Source: Terrimonas ginsenosidimutans
GTDB lineage: Bacteria > Bacteroidota > Bacteroidia > Chitinophagales > Chitinophagaceae
DNA: 64,000 bases
Direction: 5' to 3'
Assembly: GCF_022012415.1 (NCBI RefSeq)
Contig: NZ_JAKLTR010000023.1
Location: 1-64,000, forward strand
Shown here: one piece after another, positions 16,339-25,427 of the stretch
Numbering within the stretch: the first letter of the stretch is position 1
Layout of the letters: each line of letters opens with the position of its first letter
Translations under genes and position numbers: made by a program
Notes under the pieces: model-generated
Database searches by the model: none
Told to the model about the DNA's origin: nothing
Seen by the model: only the letters and a program-made list of their open reading frames with translations

Positions 16339-16944
16339 TTATTTAGAAGCGGCATCATAGTTTGCACCAACCTTCTCCCAGTTGATCACACTCCAGATCG
16401 CTTTCAGATAATCAGGGCGTTTGTTCTGATACTTCAGGTAGTATGCATGTTCCCACACATCGATACCAAGGATCGGTGTGCCTTTTACTTCAGCAACATC
16501 CATCAGTGGGTTGTCCTGGTTAGGAGTAGAACTTACTTCGAGTTTGCCATCTTTTAGGATCAGCCATGCCCAGCCTGAACCGAAACGTGTAGCGCCAGCC
16601 GCACTGATCTTTTCCTGGAGAGCCTCAAGTGAGCCAAAAGTAGAAGTGATAGCTTCAGCCAGTTTGCCGGATGGTTTACCGCCATTTGCAGAAAGCAGTT
16701 CCCAGAAGAAGCTGTGATTCCAGTGACCACCGCCATTGTTTCTAACAGCAGGAGAGATCTTACCGGCATTTGCTACCAGTTCTTCGATAGATTTATTTTC
16801 ATGCTCAGTACCAGCAATAGCTTTGTTGAGATTATCCACGTAAGCCTGATGATGCTTACCATGATGGATTTCCATTGTCTGTTTGTCGATATGCGGCTCC
16901 AGTGCCTCGGTCGCGTATGGGAGCGCAGGTAAAGTGAATGCCAT
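16339..16944 (-). CDS. Superoxide dismutase (Fe/Mn type)
   Basis: A 201-residue Fe/Mn superoxide dismutase that removes superoxide in the cytoplasm. Metal ligands are visible: His in [13 protein letters not shown] (about residue 27), His in [11 protein letters not shown] (about residue 76), and Asp and His in [15 protein letters not shown] (about residues 162-166). The N-terminus [18 protein letters not shown] is standard and there is no signal peptide. Sequence alone does not separate Fe from Mn use here. It has its own -7 box. Confidence 0.95.
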   Translation of the reverse strand: MAFTLPALPYATEALEPHIDKQTMEIHHGKHHQAYVDNLNKAIAGTEHENKSIEELVANAGKISPAVRNNGGGHWNHSFFWELLSANGGKPSGKLAEAITSTFGSLEALQEKISAAGATRFGSGWAWLILKDGKLEVSSTPNQDNPLMDVAEVKGTPILGIDVWEHAYYLKYQNKRPDYLKAIWSVINWEKVGANYDAASK

Positions 16945-16997
16945 ATATATGTTTTTGTTTGGTTATGCTGAATAAAGTATCTCAGCGAATTCGAGGC

Positions 16998-17005
16998 CAA
17001 AGTTA
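16998..17005 (-). promoter_or_regulatory. -7 box of sod
   Basis: On the minus strand TAACTTTG matches TAnnTTTG and lies about 53 bases upstream of the sod start. Confidence 0.5.
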
Positions 17006-17107
17006 CGGAGAATGTTTGAGTAAGCTGAACAGATGAATTGTGCGGTCAATTGTATTGATGTTACCTTTTCGGGAGTTTGTCTGCACGCGCCCTTTATCAT
17101 TCCGGCC

Positions 17108-17545
17108 TTATCGCTTTCTTCTGAAAAACTCCTTCATTAATGCGGCACACTCTTCTTTCATAACCCCCCTCACCAGTTCAGTCTTTGGGTGAAATGCCCA
17201 GTTCGTTCCCGCTGTTTTTCTGTATCCGTTTTTCTCGTCCTCCGCGCCGTATACTACTTTACCAACCTTACTCCAGTACAGTGCGCCTGCACACATAAAG
17301 CAGGGTTCCACCGTAACGTACAGCGTGGCTTCCGGGAGATATTTACTACCCAGCGAATTAAAAGCCGAAGTAAGGGCAATCATTTCTGCATGAGCAGTGG
17401 GATCCTGCAGGCGCTCTACCATATTATAGCCCCTTGAGATGATCTTTTCATTGAGAACAACCAGCGCGCCAACGGGAACTTCATCTTCATCAAATGCACG
17501 CCTGGCTTCTTTTAATGCCAGCGTCATGTAATACTCGTCTGTCAT
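17108..17545 (-). CDS. tadA: tRNA-specific adenosine deaminase
   Basis: A 145-residue zinc deaminase. The signature is complete: HAEMIAL (zinc His and catalytic Glu, about residue 53) and EPCFMCAGALYWSKV (two zinc cysteines, about residues 83-86). The terminus KEFFRRKR matches TadA, which converts A34 to inosine in tRNA-Arg. The ATG at 17545 (MTDEYYMTLALKEA) is preferred over a start seven codons upstream because it gives the family length. A guanine-deaminase-like relative is possible but less likely. Confidence 0.88.
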   Translation of the reverse strand: MTDEYYMTLALKEARRAFDEDEVPVGALVVLNEKIISRGYNMVERLQDPTAHAEMIALTSAFNSLGSKYLPEATLYVTVEPCFMCAGALYWSKVGKVVYGAEDEKNGYRKTAGTNWAFHPKTELVRGVMKEECAALMKEFFRRKR

Positions 17546-17730
17546 AGGCGGTGAAAGTACAAACAATTTAGAAAGGTGATGAAGCCTTACTGGCGCAGGG
17601 ATTAACCAAAGGGCACCGGCATTTCGCCCTCTGCGTTGCTTCTACACTGTCAAATGGTGTGCCCGCATACCGAAGGTATGGCATGATATTTTGACTGTAT
17701 CATCATTAATTCATCATAAAAAACACCAGT

Positions 17731-17967
17731 ATGAACAAAGTATTAGTTGGCTTTACTGCGGGAATACTTGTTGGAATCCTGTTCGCTCCAGCAAAGGGAT
17801 CTGAAACCCGTGAAACGATCGCCCGCCGCGGTAACGAGCTGAAAGATAAATTCAACGATCTCGTCGATTCTATGACAGATAAATTTGACTCACTGAAAGC
17901 AGATGCTGAAGACCTGGTTGATGAAGGTGTGAGACAAGCGAAAGCATATCAGAACGAAGTAAGTTGA
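17731..17967 (+). CDS. YtxH domain protein
   Basis: A 78-residue protein with an N-terminal hydrophobic segment LVGFTAGILVGILFAPAKGSETR, typical of YtxH proteins (glycine-zipper-like membrane segment followed by APxKGxETR). An amphipathic charged helix follows. The family is stress-associated in several bacteria; its mechanism is unknown. It is monocistronic and followed by a strong terminator. Confidence 0.85.
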   Translation: MNKVLVGFTAGILVGILFAPAKGSETRETIARRGNELKDKFNDLVDSMTDKFDSLKADAEDLVDEGVRQAKAYQNEVS

Positions 17968-17988
17968 TCCCTGCCATTTAACGTAACA

Positions 17989-18021
17989 AAAAAGGGTAAA
18001 TGATCATCATTTACCCTTTTT
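17989..18021. terminator. Bidirectional terminator
   Basis: AAAAAGGGTAAATGAT (17989-18004) is complementary to ATCATTTACCCTTTTT (18006-18021), with A- and T-tracts on either side. It lies between convergent genes ending at 17967 and 18158. Confidence 0.85.
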
Positions 18022-18055
18022 CTATTTTGAGAATAATCAGTTTCGGCCGCGTATT

Positions 18056-18121
18056 CAGGTAAGGTATATGCAAGCGGAAGCCCGTGAAGACTCACGGGCA
18101 AGAAGCTTGTTACCTTACAGG
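18056..18121. repeat. Nested stem-loop between convergent genes
   Basis: An outer imperfect pairing (TCAGGTAAGGTA...GCAAGC with GCTTGTTACCTTACAGG) encloses a perfect 8-bp GC-rich hairpin GCCCGTGA-AGAC-TCACGGGC at 18080-18099. It follows the terminator at 17989 and could end the minus-strand transcript or be a small structured RNA. Confidence 0.6.
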
Positions 18122-18157
18122 GCAACGACTCAAACCGAAAAAACACAATGTAATATC

Positions 18158-18487
18158 TTAAAGAATGAGAATTAATAAGAGAATGATGATGATGATCGCA
18201 CCAAAAGAAAGATAGATCCCTCTGATCTCTTTCGCCTCTCTGTTCATGGACCTTAATTCTTTTTTCAACGCCTTTTTTTCAGCACGGGTGAGGGTTGACT
18301 TGTCCATTGACTTAATCTCTTCAACACGCGTTCGGATCTCTTCCGCACGTGCTTTCTTTTCTTCTTCTGTCATCGCTGCGATCCGCTCTTTCAACGGGCG
18401 CTTATCTTCGATGGTAGAGGCATAGGTGTTCGCGATACTTGCAGTTAACAGGATGCAAGTGAGGAAGATGCTGATCTTGTTTTTCAT
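18158..18487 (-). CDS. Small coiled-coil membrane protein, unrecognised
   Basis: A 109-residue protein, not recognised. From its ATG at 18487 it has an N-terminal signal-like segment (ISIFLTCILLTASIANTYAS), a strongly charged coiled-coil of about 60 residues rich in Lys/Glu/Arg (EEEKKARAEEIRTRVEEIKS), and a C-terminal membrane helix ending IIIIILLLILIL. It would sit with the coil in the periplasm, anchored by the C-terminal helix. The frame is open further upstream, but those 47 residues lack coding character. A structural or scaffold role is possible; no function is assigned. Confidence 0.65.
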   Translation of the reverse strand: MKNKISIFLTCILLTASIANTYASTIEDKRPLKERIAAMTEEEKKARAEEIRTRVEEIKSMDKSTLTRAEKKALKKELRSMNREAKEIRGIYLSFGAIIIIILLLILIL

Positions 18488-18654
18488 TTGTCCTTTGGTC
18501 GTTTGATGAATAAGTAAGTTACAAAAATTCGTCCACTTTTGAAAAGTACACCCGATGCGGCTATTTTGTTTATGTGCACCCGTTAAATGTGGCATATTTT
18601 CTACAAAAATGCTACAATGAATGATCAACCGGCATTAGAAACGTTTTAATTAAC

Positions 18655-20058
18655 TTGAACCCACAAACACAATTAATAGTGGCTGCCAACTATCTTGAGA
18701 CATTAACTTCTTTGAAAAAGTATTTCTCCTCCGGGAATACACGTTCCTATGAATTTCGGAGGAAGCAACTGCTCCTTCTTCGTCAGTCGATACTCGATCA
18801 TGAAGAAGAGATCTACCAGGCGCTTTACAAAGACCTTCATAAGAGCCGGGAGGAGGTTTGGGTAACGGAACTTGGGATCGTTATCGCCGGGATCAACGAA
18901 GCACTCGCGAAACTCAAAAAGTGGATGAAGCCCGAAAGGGTCATGACCAACCTGTTGAATATCCCTTCTTCAAGCAGGATCCTGAAAGAACCCCTTGGTG
19001 TTGTATTGATAGTTGCTCCATGGAATTATCCCTTTCAATTACTTATGAACCCATTGGTCGGTGCGATAGCCGCAGGCAATTGTGTGGTAGTGAAGCCGAG
19101 TGAATATGCTTCTGCAACGGAAGCCGTAATGGGCAGGATCATACACAGCATATTTTCTGCGGAGTACGTGTTCTTTGTTCAGGGAGATGGAGCCGAAACC
19201 GTACCTGCGCTGATGAACACATTCCGGTTCGATCATGTATTCTATACCGGAAGCACGAGTGTCGGCCGCGCTGTTTATAAAATGGCTGCTGATAAACTCG
19301 TCCCTGTAACGTTGGAGCTTGGCGGCAAGAGTCCCTGCGTTGTTACCAAAAACGCAAACATTGATGTGGCTGCAAGAAGAATAGCACTCAGCAAGTTCTC
19401 CAATGTCGGTCAGATGTGTATTGCACCGGATTATGTATTGGTACATGAATCAAAACGACAGTCTTTACAGGACGCATTAATAAAAGCAATCCTCCGGTTT
19501 TTTGGTGATGACCCTTTGCAAAGTGAGGAGTACGGAAGGATCATTAACGAAAAACAGTTTGACCGGCTCATAGCTTATCTGTCTGAAGGAGAGGTGATCG
19601 CCGGTGGGAAATACATCCGTGACGAACTATACATCTCACCAACGATAATCGTGAATCCTGAAAGCAATGCGAAGATCATGAAGGAGGAGATCTTCGGTCC
19701 GCTGCTTCCCGTGATTACATTCAGCACTAATGAAGAAGCCAAACAGATCATTTCAGAAAATCCGGACCCGCTTGCGTTCTATCTCTTCACACAGGATCGG
19801 GATGAAGAGATAGAATGGCTGAATGATGTTCCTTTCGGAGGAGGTTGCGTTAACAATACAGCATTGCATTTTACCAACAGCCGTCTGCCATTTGGCGGAC
19901 GAGGAAACAGCGGGATCGGAAACTATCACGGCAAGTTCACTTTCGATACCTTTTCACATCATAAGTCAATATTAAAAACGCCAACCTGGCTTGATCCTTC
20001 CATCAAGTATCCGCCATTTAAAGGGAAATTAAATCTGTTTAAGAAAATCATCCGGTAA
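18655..20058 (+). CDS. Aldehyde dehydrogenase (NAD(P)+)
   Basis: A 467-residue aldehyde dehydrogenase of the short class 3 type. It shows APWNYPFQLLMNPL (cofactor region), FTGSTSVGR-like FYTGSTSVGRAV, catalytic Glu in LELGGKSPC, catalytic Cys in FSNVGQMCIAPD, and EEIFGPLLPV. The start is a TTG at 18655: a stop codon lies 31 bases upstream and no ATG or GTG intervenes. The length and C-terminal hydrophobic KGKLNLFKKIIR resemble fatty-aldehyde dehydrogenases acting on long-chain aldehydes. The GPx gene 8 bases downstream suggests a joint role in handling lipid peroxidation products, which is inference. Confidence 0.9.
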   Translation: MNPQTQLIVAANYLETLTSLKKYFSSGNTRSYEFRRKQLLLLRQSILDHEEEIYQALYKDLHKSREEVWVTELGIVIAGINEALAKLKKWMKPERVMTNLLNIPSSSRILKEPLGVVLIVAPWNYPFQLLMNPLVGAIAAGNCVVVKPSEYASATEAVMGRIIHSIFSAEYVFFVQGDGAETVPALMNTFRFDHVFYTGSTSVGRAVYKMAADKLVPVTLELGGKSPCVVTKNANIDVAARRIALSKFSNVGQMCIAPDYVLVHESKRQSLQDALIKAILRFFGDDPLQSEEYGRIINEKQFDRLIAYLSEGEVIAGGKYIRDELYISPTIIVNPESNAKIMKEEIFGPLLPVITFSTNEEAKQIISENPDPLAFYLFTQDRDEEIEWLNDVPFGGGCVNNTALHFTNSRLPFGGRGNSGIGNYHGKFTFDTFSHHKSILKTPTWLDPSIKYPPFKGKLNLFKKIIR

Positions 20059-20066
20059 TACTGATC

Positions 20067-20774
20067 ATGATGACAGAGAAAAAGAAAAGAGGCCGTTTAA
20101 AACGGATACTGCTGGTTATAGTGCTAATTTTGGTAACATTATTGGGATATGTTGAAATTGTAACCATTAATCATAAAAACATGACCTACCGGCAGAAGCT
20201 GCTGAAAGCATTTTACCCTGTTCTGATGTTTTTCAGCAAGACCACCGGAAAAAATGGAAAATCTATGGACAACACCAACGGACTTACTCCGCCAGCATCG
20301 ATCTATGATCTTTCTGTTACATTGAATAATGGTCAGCAACAATCGCTTGGAGATTTCAAAGGAAAGAAGATCCTTTTTGTGAATACCGCCAGCGATTGTG
20401 GTTATACTCCTCAATACGAAGACCTGCAAAAACTCTATACAACCTACCAGGACAAACTGGTCGTGATCGGTTTTCCTGCCAATGATTTCAAAGAGCAGGA
20501 AAAGGGATCGGACGAACAGATCGCGGAGTTTTGCAAGATCAACTTTGGCGTCACGTTTCCTCTTGCGCAGAAGAGCTCCGTTATCAAAGGCGCAGAGCAG
20601 AACCCGGTATTCAGCTGGTTAAGTGATCCATCAAAGAATGGGTGGAATGATCAACAGCCAACCTGGAATTTTTCAAAATATCTTGTTGATGAAAAAGGAA
20701 TACTGATCAAGTATTTCGACCCGGGTATCTCCCCTTCCAATCCTGATGTTAAGCAGGCGGTAGAACAGGAATAA
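20067..20774 (+). CDS. Glutathione peroxidase family protein, membrane-anchored
   Basis: A 235-residue protein with an N-terminal membrane anchor (ILLVIVLILVTLLGYVEIV, residues about 11-30) and a thioredoxin-fold peroxidase domain from residue 70. It shows the peroxidatic Cys in VNTASDCGYTPQY (Cys rather than Sec), the glutamine/asparagine region GFPANDFKEQEKGSD and the Trp motif in WNFSKYLVD. The usual GPx is about 160 residues, so the N-terminal 65 residues are an added anchor and linker that place the enzyme outside the inner membrane. Such Cys-type GPx enzymes often use thioredoxin rather than glutathione. It lies 8 bases after the aldehyde dehydrogenase. Confidence 0.88.
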   Translation: MMTEKKKRGRLKRILLVIVLILVTLLGYVEIVTINHKNMTYRQKLLKAFYPVLMFFSKTTGKNGKSMDNTNGLTPPASIYDLSVTLNNGQQQSLGDFKGKKILFVNTASDCGYTPQYEDLQKLYTTYQDKLVVIGFPANDFKEQEKGSDEQIAEFCKINFGVTFPLAQKSSVIKGAEQNPVFSWLSDPSKNGWNDQQPTWNFSKYLVDEKGILIKYFDPGISPSNPDVKQAVEQE

Positions 20775-20800
20775 TCTTTTATCAATTCTGAGGCATATCT

Positions 20801-20836
20801 GCTGCGCTTCTACGGAAGTGCTGGCAGCTTTTTTGT
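20801..20836 (+). terminator. Terminator after the GPx gene
   Basis: Outer stem GCTGC/GCAGC (20801-20805 and 20824-20828) and inner stem GCTTC-TACG-GAAGT with a UNCG-type tetraloop, followed by six T's. Confidence 0.8.
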
Positions 20837-20915
20837 TTATTCTCGCACGGGTTTCCCGGGCACTTCCTGTATTAAGGAGGTCAACGCATTTATTGTTAAC
20901 GCAAAATACGCAGCT

Positions 20916-21242
20916 ATGAATTGGATAATCTTGATCATTGCAGGACTTTTTGAGGTAGGATTTGCAACCTGTTTGGGTAAGGCACGTGAAGAACATACTA
21001 ACACAGCAGCATGGCTCACCGGATTTGGCGTTTGTCTGGCTGCCAGTATGTATCTGCTTTTCAAAGCATCACAGACGATCCCACTGGGAACATCGTATGC
21101 AGTGTGGACAGGGATCGGAGCCGTAGGCACTGCGATCGTCGGCATCATCGTGTTTAAAGAACCTGCAACATTGTGGAGGATCTTTTTCCTTTGTACGCTG
21201 GTAGGTTCTATTGTTGGACTAAAAGTAGTGTCGTCGCATTAA
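20916..21242 (+). CDS. SMR family transporter, Gdx/SugE type
   Basis: A 108-residue four-helix small multidrug resistance protein. The essential glutamate in helix 1 is present (IAGLFEVGFATCLG, residue 13), as is GTSYAVWTGIGAVGTAIVG in helix 3. The sequence pattern (MNWIILIIAGLFEVGF and the helix 3 motif) is that of the Gdx/SugE branch, which exports guanidinium, rather than the polyspecific EmrE branch. No guanidine riboswitch was found upstream. It is convergent with the MutS-like gene, with stops 2 bases apart. Confidence 0.88.
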   Translation: MNWIILIIAGLFEVGFATCLGKAREEHTNTAAWLTGFGVCLAASMYLLFKASQTIPLGTSYAVWTGIGAVGTAIVGIIVFKEPATLWRIFFLCTLVGSIVGLKVVSSH

Positions 21243-21244
21243 TT

Positions 21245-23038
21245 CTACACATCTTTATTGATAATGCCCATTTTGGTCATCAGGAAAGATGCACTAAGCC
21301 GTGTGCAAACGCCGTCTTTCAATTTGTAATCGAAGATCAACTCATCATTTATAATGGCTGATTCAAAGCATTTGTTGCTGATATAGCCGGGGTAGACATC
21401 TGCCAGCTCAGACACGGTGAGATCGTGTGTGGCGATGATGCCGCATGCGTGTGCACCTACAAGCTTGCGGATCAGGCCGACTGTGCCATTATGTTTGTCA
21501 TTACTGTTGGTGCCGCGAAGGATCTCATCAAGTATGATAAATGTCTTCTGGCCCTCTTCGAGTTCCTGTATGATCGATTGAAGGCGTTTCAGCTCTGCAT
21601 AGAAGAACGATTCGCTGTCCTGCAATGAATCAGTGATGCGCATGCTCACGTGTACCGGATATGGGAAAAATGCAAAACGGTCCGCACATACAACGCTACC
21701 AGTTCTTGCGAGCACGAGGTTGATCCCGAGTGTACGCAGAAATGTACTTTTGCCAGACATATTTGAACCCGTAAGGATCACAAAACGATGCTCACGGAAT
21801 GAAATGCTGTTGTTGATACGCTTTGCTGCACGGATCAGGGGATGCCCCATATTGTCCGCTTCGATCGTTTCCGTTCTGCTCACTGCCGGCACAGTGAACG
21901 AAGGATTATTATAAGCGAGATTGGCGAAACTATTCAATGATTCGGCTTCTCCCAGCAACTTCAACCAGGGAAGGATCTTTTGCCCATGATGTTGTTTCCA
22001 GTTCTCCAACCTGAACAGGATATGGATATGAAACAGGAACAGCCCATTCAGCAACATACTTACGATCAGGTTGACCACGGTTTCAAGATAGTTGAACAGC
22101 GACGCAAGCTTATAAATCGACTTCGAGGATGTATCGTTTCCCGCCCGCAGACCTTGCTGCAATCTTTGTAATAAAGGTGATTGGAACGATTGCTCTTCCA
22201 GTTGTTTCAACTGACCGGCAAACTGCTGCAGGATCTTTGTTACTGATGTTGATACGGAGAGATGATTGGAGATCTTCCGTGCGAAAAGCACCGCTACAAC
22301 GAGGTTCAGCACGAAAAGGTTGTAGAACATATTCAGCACCGGCTCTTCTTCTGAAATAAAATAATAAACCAGGCATGCGGTTGATGTCAGCGGCAATAAC
22401 ATCAGCAGGTAGTAGAGCGCTTTGTTCTTAAATGTAGCGGGCGATTGCAACCATGCTTTCAACTGCTGCATTTCTTTTTCTTTCGTATCCAGCAATGAAC
22501 CATGGGCCTGAAGATGTTGCCTGAATTCGATCTTATCTTTCAACTCAGCAATTGCCTGTTGCCGTTCTTCAATAACAGTTGTATCAGGATGAAGCAGATC
22601 CTTTGCCAGCGCCTCTTTTCCGAATGATGTGCTGCAACGGTTCAGATAAGGAAACAACCCGCCTTCCCCAAACATATCGAGATCATATGAATAGGGATGA
22701 TGTGGATCCGTATACTCTTTTCCCGTGCTGTAAACAGAAGGCCTGCCATCCAAAAAACTGATCTCATCTTCATTAAGTTTTACCAATGCCTTGTAAAAAG
22801 CCGTTTGCTGCTGCATGCGGTCGTACACGCGGATCATTACCAGGAATACCGCCAGCAATAACAGGGTGCCGATGATAAACATTCCGGATCCGGTAACCAG
22901 CGACTGATACCCTAGAAACAGGAAACCGCAGAAGAGCAGCAAGCGGAAGAAACTGAGCCAGCCCAGCTGTTGCTTAAGTTTTTCTGCTTTTGTGGTATAG
23001 GTAGATAAGAAGCTTTTGTAAATGTTCACTGCACTCAC
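21245..23038 (-). CDS. MutS-related membrane ATPase
   Basis: A 597-residue protein carrying only the core and ATPase parts of MutS. Two hydrophobic pairs occur (about residues 28-70 and 212-255), with another near 335-355. The C-terminal 200 residues hold the MutS ATPase: Walker A GSNMSGKSTFLRT, the ILDEILRGTNSNDKHNGT Walker B/signature, and ATHDLTVSELADVYP. The mismatch-binding domain I is missing. This architecture recurs in Bacteroidota; its role is unknown, and true mismatch repair is unlikely. The start codon is GTG at 23038. It is transcribed away from dusB, which lies 218 bp upstream on the same strand. Confidence 0.85.
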   Translation of the reverse strand: MSAVNIYKSFLSTYTTKAEKLKQQLGWLSFFRLLLFCGFLFLGYQSLVTGSGMFIIGTLLLLAVFLVMIRVYDRMQQQTAFYKALVKLNEDEISFLDGRPSVYSTGKEYTDPHHPYSYDLDMFGEGGLFPYLNRCSTSFGKEALAKDLLHPDTTVIEERQQAIAELKDKIEFRQHLQAHGSLLDTKEKEMQQLKAWLQSPATFKNKALYYLLMLLPLTSTACLVYYFISEEEPVLNMFYNLFVLNLVVAVLFARKISNHLSVSTSVTKILQQFAGQLKQLEEQSFQSPLLQRLQQGLRAGNDTSSKSIYKLASLFNYLETVVNLIVSMLLNGLFLFHIHILFRLENWKQHHGQKILPWLKLLGEAESLNSFANLAYNNPSFTVPAVSRTETIEADNMGHPLIRAAKRINNSISFREHRFVILTGSNMSGKSTFLRTLGINLVLARTGSVVCADRFAFFPYPVHVSMRITDSLQDSESFFYAELKRLQSIIQELEEGQKTFIILDEILRGTNSNDKHNGTVGLIRKLVGAHACGIIATHDLTVSELADVYPGYISNKCFESAIINDELIFDYKLKDGVCTRLSASFLMTKMGIINKDV

Positions 23039-23054
23039 GGAAGATGGTTTAATA

Positions 23055-23243
23055 AGTTTAAAAGTTCAATTGTTTAAAGGTTTGAAAGTTGGTTTAAGGA
23101 CACTTTCAAACGAAAACGATCAAACAGGTTTTCGCTTACGCTGATAGAACATTTCTCATGCATGGTATAGTTTGAAAGTTTAGATGTGTAAGCATTGATC
23201 GGGGAAGCGCCCAACTGTTAAACAAATAAACGTTCAAACTCCT
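23055..23243. repeat. Inverted repeat, GTTTAAAGGTTTGAAAG words
   Basis: The left arm 23055-23095 contains AAGTTTAAAAG, TTGTTTAAAGG and TTTGAAAGTTGG. The right arm 23209-23243 contains the complement (CCCAACTGTTAAACAAATAAACG). Further copies of the word lie at 23100-23110 and 23171-23180. It fills the 218-bp gap between dusB and the MutS-like gene. The same words form the repeats at 37349-37469 and 40380-40448. Confidence 0.65.
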
Positions 23244-23256
23244 TGTCTCTTAGCCG

Positions 23257-24297
23257 TTAGTTTACGGGGCAGTTCTCGTGGTAATTCACCAACTCGATAG
23301 GTGTCTTCTCAATGGAGAATCCGCTATAAGCTTTTACTACCTCATCGAGTACTGCATCAATTTCCTCCACGGTAGGCAGGGTAACCAGGCGGCCGCGGAA
23401 TTCTTTGATGTTCGGAAGGCCTTTAAGATAATTAGCATAATGGCGGCGCATTTCGTTGATGCCAACGATAGGTCCTTTCCATTCAACGCTTTTATGAAGA
23501 TGTTTGCGGGCAACATTCACCCTTTCTTCAACTGTAGGAGAGGGAAGGGTTTCGCCTGTTTTTACGAAATGCTTGATCTCGTTAAAGATCCAGGGATAGC
23601 CAATGGCGGCGCGGCCGATCATGATACCATCTACGCCATAACGGTTCTTATATTCTACGGCTTTCTCCGGACTGTCAATATCGCCGTTGCCAAAAATGGG
23701 GATCTTAATCCTGGGGTTATTTTTGACCTTGCCGATCAGTGTCCAGTCAGCCTCACCTTTGTACATCTGGGTGCGGGTTCGGCCATGGATTGCAAGGGCT
23801 TTGATACCAACATCCTGCAGGCGCTCTGCCACTTCTTCAATGTTGAGCGAGTTGCTATCCCAGCCGAGGCGGGTCTTAACTGTTACCGGCAACGAAGTAG
23901 ATTTAACAACAGCAGAAGTGAGACGGACCATCAGGTCGATGTCTTTCAACACGCCAGCGCCGGCACCACGGAGGGCCACCTTTTTTACGGGGCAGCCAAA
24001 GTTGATGTCGAGCAGATCAGGGTTGGTTACCTCTACGATCTTTGCGGCGAGGGAAAGGCTTTCTTCGTCACCACCAAAGATCTGGATCCCAACGGGTCTT
24101 TCGTACTCGAAAATGTCCAGTTTTTTCCGGCTTTTGATGGCGTCACGGATCAGCCCTTCGGAGGAAATGAATTCTGTATACATGAGGTCTGCGCCATTAT
24201 CCTTGCACACGGCACGGAAAGGCGGATCGCTTACATCCTCCATTGGAGCCAGAAGAAGCGGAAAATCAGGAAGTGATATGTTGTCTATTTTTACCAT
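23257..24297 (-). CDS. dusB: tRNA dihydrouridine synthase B
   Basis: A 346-residue flavoprotein that reduces uridines in tRNA. Typical motifs are present: LLLAPMEDVSDPPFR (FMN-binding start), TEFISSEGLIR, the catalytic-cysteine segment DINFGCPVKKV, KTRLGWD, HGRTRTQMYKG and MIGRAAIGYPW. The ATG at 24297 (MVKIDNISLPDFPLLL) gives the normal N-terminus; the longer frame to 24342 adds 15 unmatched residues. Long open frames antisense to it are shadows. It is probably monocistronic. Confidence 0.93.
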   Translation of the reverse strand: MVKIDNISLPDFPLLLAPMEDVSDPPFRAVCKDNGADLMYTEFISSEGLIRDAIKSRKKLDIFEYERPVGIQIFGGDEESLSLAAKIVEVTNPDLLDINFGCPVKKVALRGAGAGVLKDIDLMVRLTSAVVKSTSLPVTVKTRLGWDSNSLNIEEVAERLQDVGIKALAIHGRTRTQMYKGEADWTLIGKVKNNPRIKIPIFGNGDIDSPEKAVEYKNRYGVDGIMIGRAAIGYPWIFNEIKHFVKTGETLPSPTVEERVNVARKHLHKSVEWKGPIVGINEMRRHYANYLKGLPNIKEFRGRLVTLPTVEEIDAVLDEVVKAYSGFSIEKTPIELVNYHENCPVN

Positions 24298-24396
24298 GGC
24301 TGCTGCTGTTGATACCGGAGTCGTCCATAAAAAAACAGGCATATCTGCGAACTCTCAGTTATTTTTGCGCCTGCAAATTTACGGCTTATCTGCTGG

Positions 24397-24423
24397 TAAA
24401 TTAAAAGTAAAAAGCCAAAATTA
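24397..24423. repeat. Single arm of the AAAAAGCCAAAATTA word family
   Basis: TAAATTAAAAGTAAAAAGCC followed by AAAATTA matches the left arm at 9891-9930 closely, but no complementary partner lies nearby. It sits between the divergent dusB and CPBP genes. Confidence 0.6.
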
Positions 24424-24504
24424 TACCGGTGGTCATTGCTGGCAAAGCAGCTGCCTTACCGGATCCTGGAATTTTACCAAAGCGTTCATCATCAACGGAC
24501 TATT

Positions 24505-25416
24505 ATGTACGATAACGATTCGAAGGGCATTTCTTACACCGCCGGTTTTTTTATCCTGATCGCATTTGTGTTGGGCGGATCGATCTTTGCCGCTATGATC
24601 GCGCAGCCGATCTGGACCAATATGACCGGGAAAAGCCTCGAAGCGCTTGCCCAGGGGGATTTCACCGCAGCAGACGGAACGGCGTTGAAGATCATGCAGG
24701 TGATCAATGCTTTGGGAGCGTTTATGCTACCAACGCTAGTTACTGCTCACATGCTGAACCGCCGCCCGTTGAAACTGATCGGTTTTGAGAATCGTGGCAT
24801 GGATGCAAAACAGTTTGGGCTTGTGATCCTGATCATGGCAACAGGTCTTCTGTTCTCCAATTCACTATCTTATTTTACACAGCTGATCCCCCTTCCTCCT
24901 TCAACAAAAGCCTATTTTGATGCCTTGGAAAACAGGTATAGCGGTCAGGTGGCTACGCTCATAACGGCGAAGTCTGTGGGGGAGTATCTGGTGGCGGTAT
25001 TGGTAATGGCACTGTTCCCTGCACTTGGTGAAGAGGTGCTTTTCCGCGGCGGGTTGCAGAACTTTCTGACAAGGGGAACCAGGAATCCATGGGCTTCTAT
25101 CATTATCGTCAGCATCATCTTCAGCCTGATGCACTCTTCCTTTTACGGCTTTTTCTCCCGTGTAGGACTCGGCATTGTATTGGGGGCGATCTATTATTAT
25201 TCCGGAACGATCTGGTGGTCTATTATCGCGCATTTCCTTTACAATGCGTTCCTGGTTACAATGCTACATGTCTATGCGATGCGTGGTGCACCATTAAAGG
25301 AGATGCTAAGCGAGAAAACAGACAGTTACTGGGGTGTTTTCGCGTTGATCCCACTCGTCATATTGTTTATCATTTTCAAAGACTCTACTGCAAAAAGCAG
25401 GCGGAGACACGCTTAA
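24505..25416 (+). CDS. CPBP family intramembrane glutamic endopeptidase
   Basis: A 303-residue polytopic membrane protein with about eight helices. The abortive-infection/CAAX-protease (CPBP, Rce1-like) signature is complete: EEVLFRGGLQNFL (EExxxR, about residue 177), FSLMHSSFYGFF (His, about residue 210), and IAHFLYNAFLV (HxxxN, about residue 250). These residues form the intramembrane active site. The ATG at 24505 is chosen; the upstream extension is noncoding in character. It is followed after 11 bases by cdsA, so it may be part of the phospholipid transcript. The physiological substrate is unknown. Confidence 0.88.
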   Translation: MYDNDSKGISYTAGFFILIAFVLGGSIFAAMIAQPIWTNMTGKSLEALAQGDFTAADGTALKIMQVINALGAFMLPTLVTAHMLNRRPLKLIGFENRGMDAKQFGLVILIMATGLLFSNSLSYFTQLIPLPPSTKAYFDALENRYSGQVATLITAKSVGEYLVAVLVMALFPALGEEVLFRGGLQNFLTRGTRNPWASIIIVSIIFSLMHSSFYGFFSRVGLGIVLGAIYYYSGTIWWSIIAHFLYNAFLVTMLHVYAMRGAPLKEMLSEKTDSYWGVFALIPLVILFIIFKDSTAKSRRRHA

Positions 25417-25427
25417 AACTTTTACCC

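Noticed and set aside
20775-20915. Guanidine riboswitch upstream of the Gdx/SugE gene
   Set aside because: The ACGG found there lies in a UNCG-type tetraloop of the GPx terminator; no paired ACGR hairpins or ykkC-like core are seen.
23278-24276. Long plus-strand open frame of 332 codons antisense to dusB
   Set aside because: It is a shadow of the dusB codon pattern; the minus-strand protein has complete Dus motifs.
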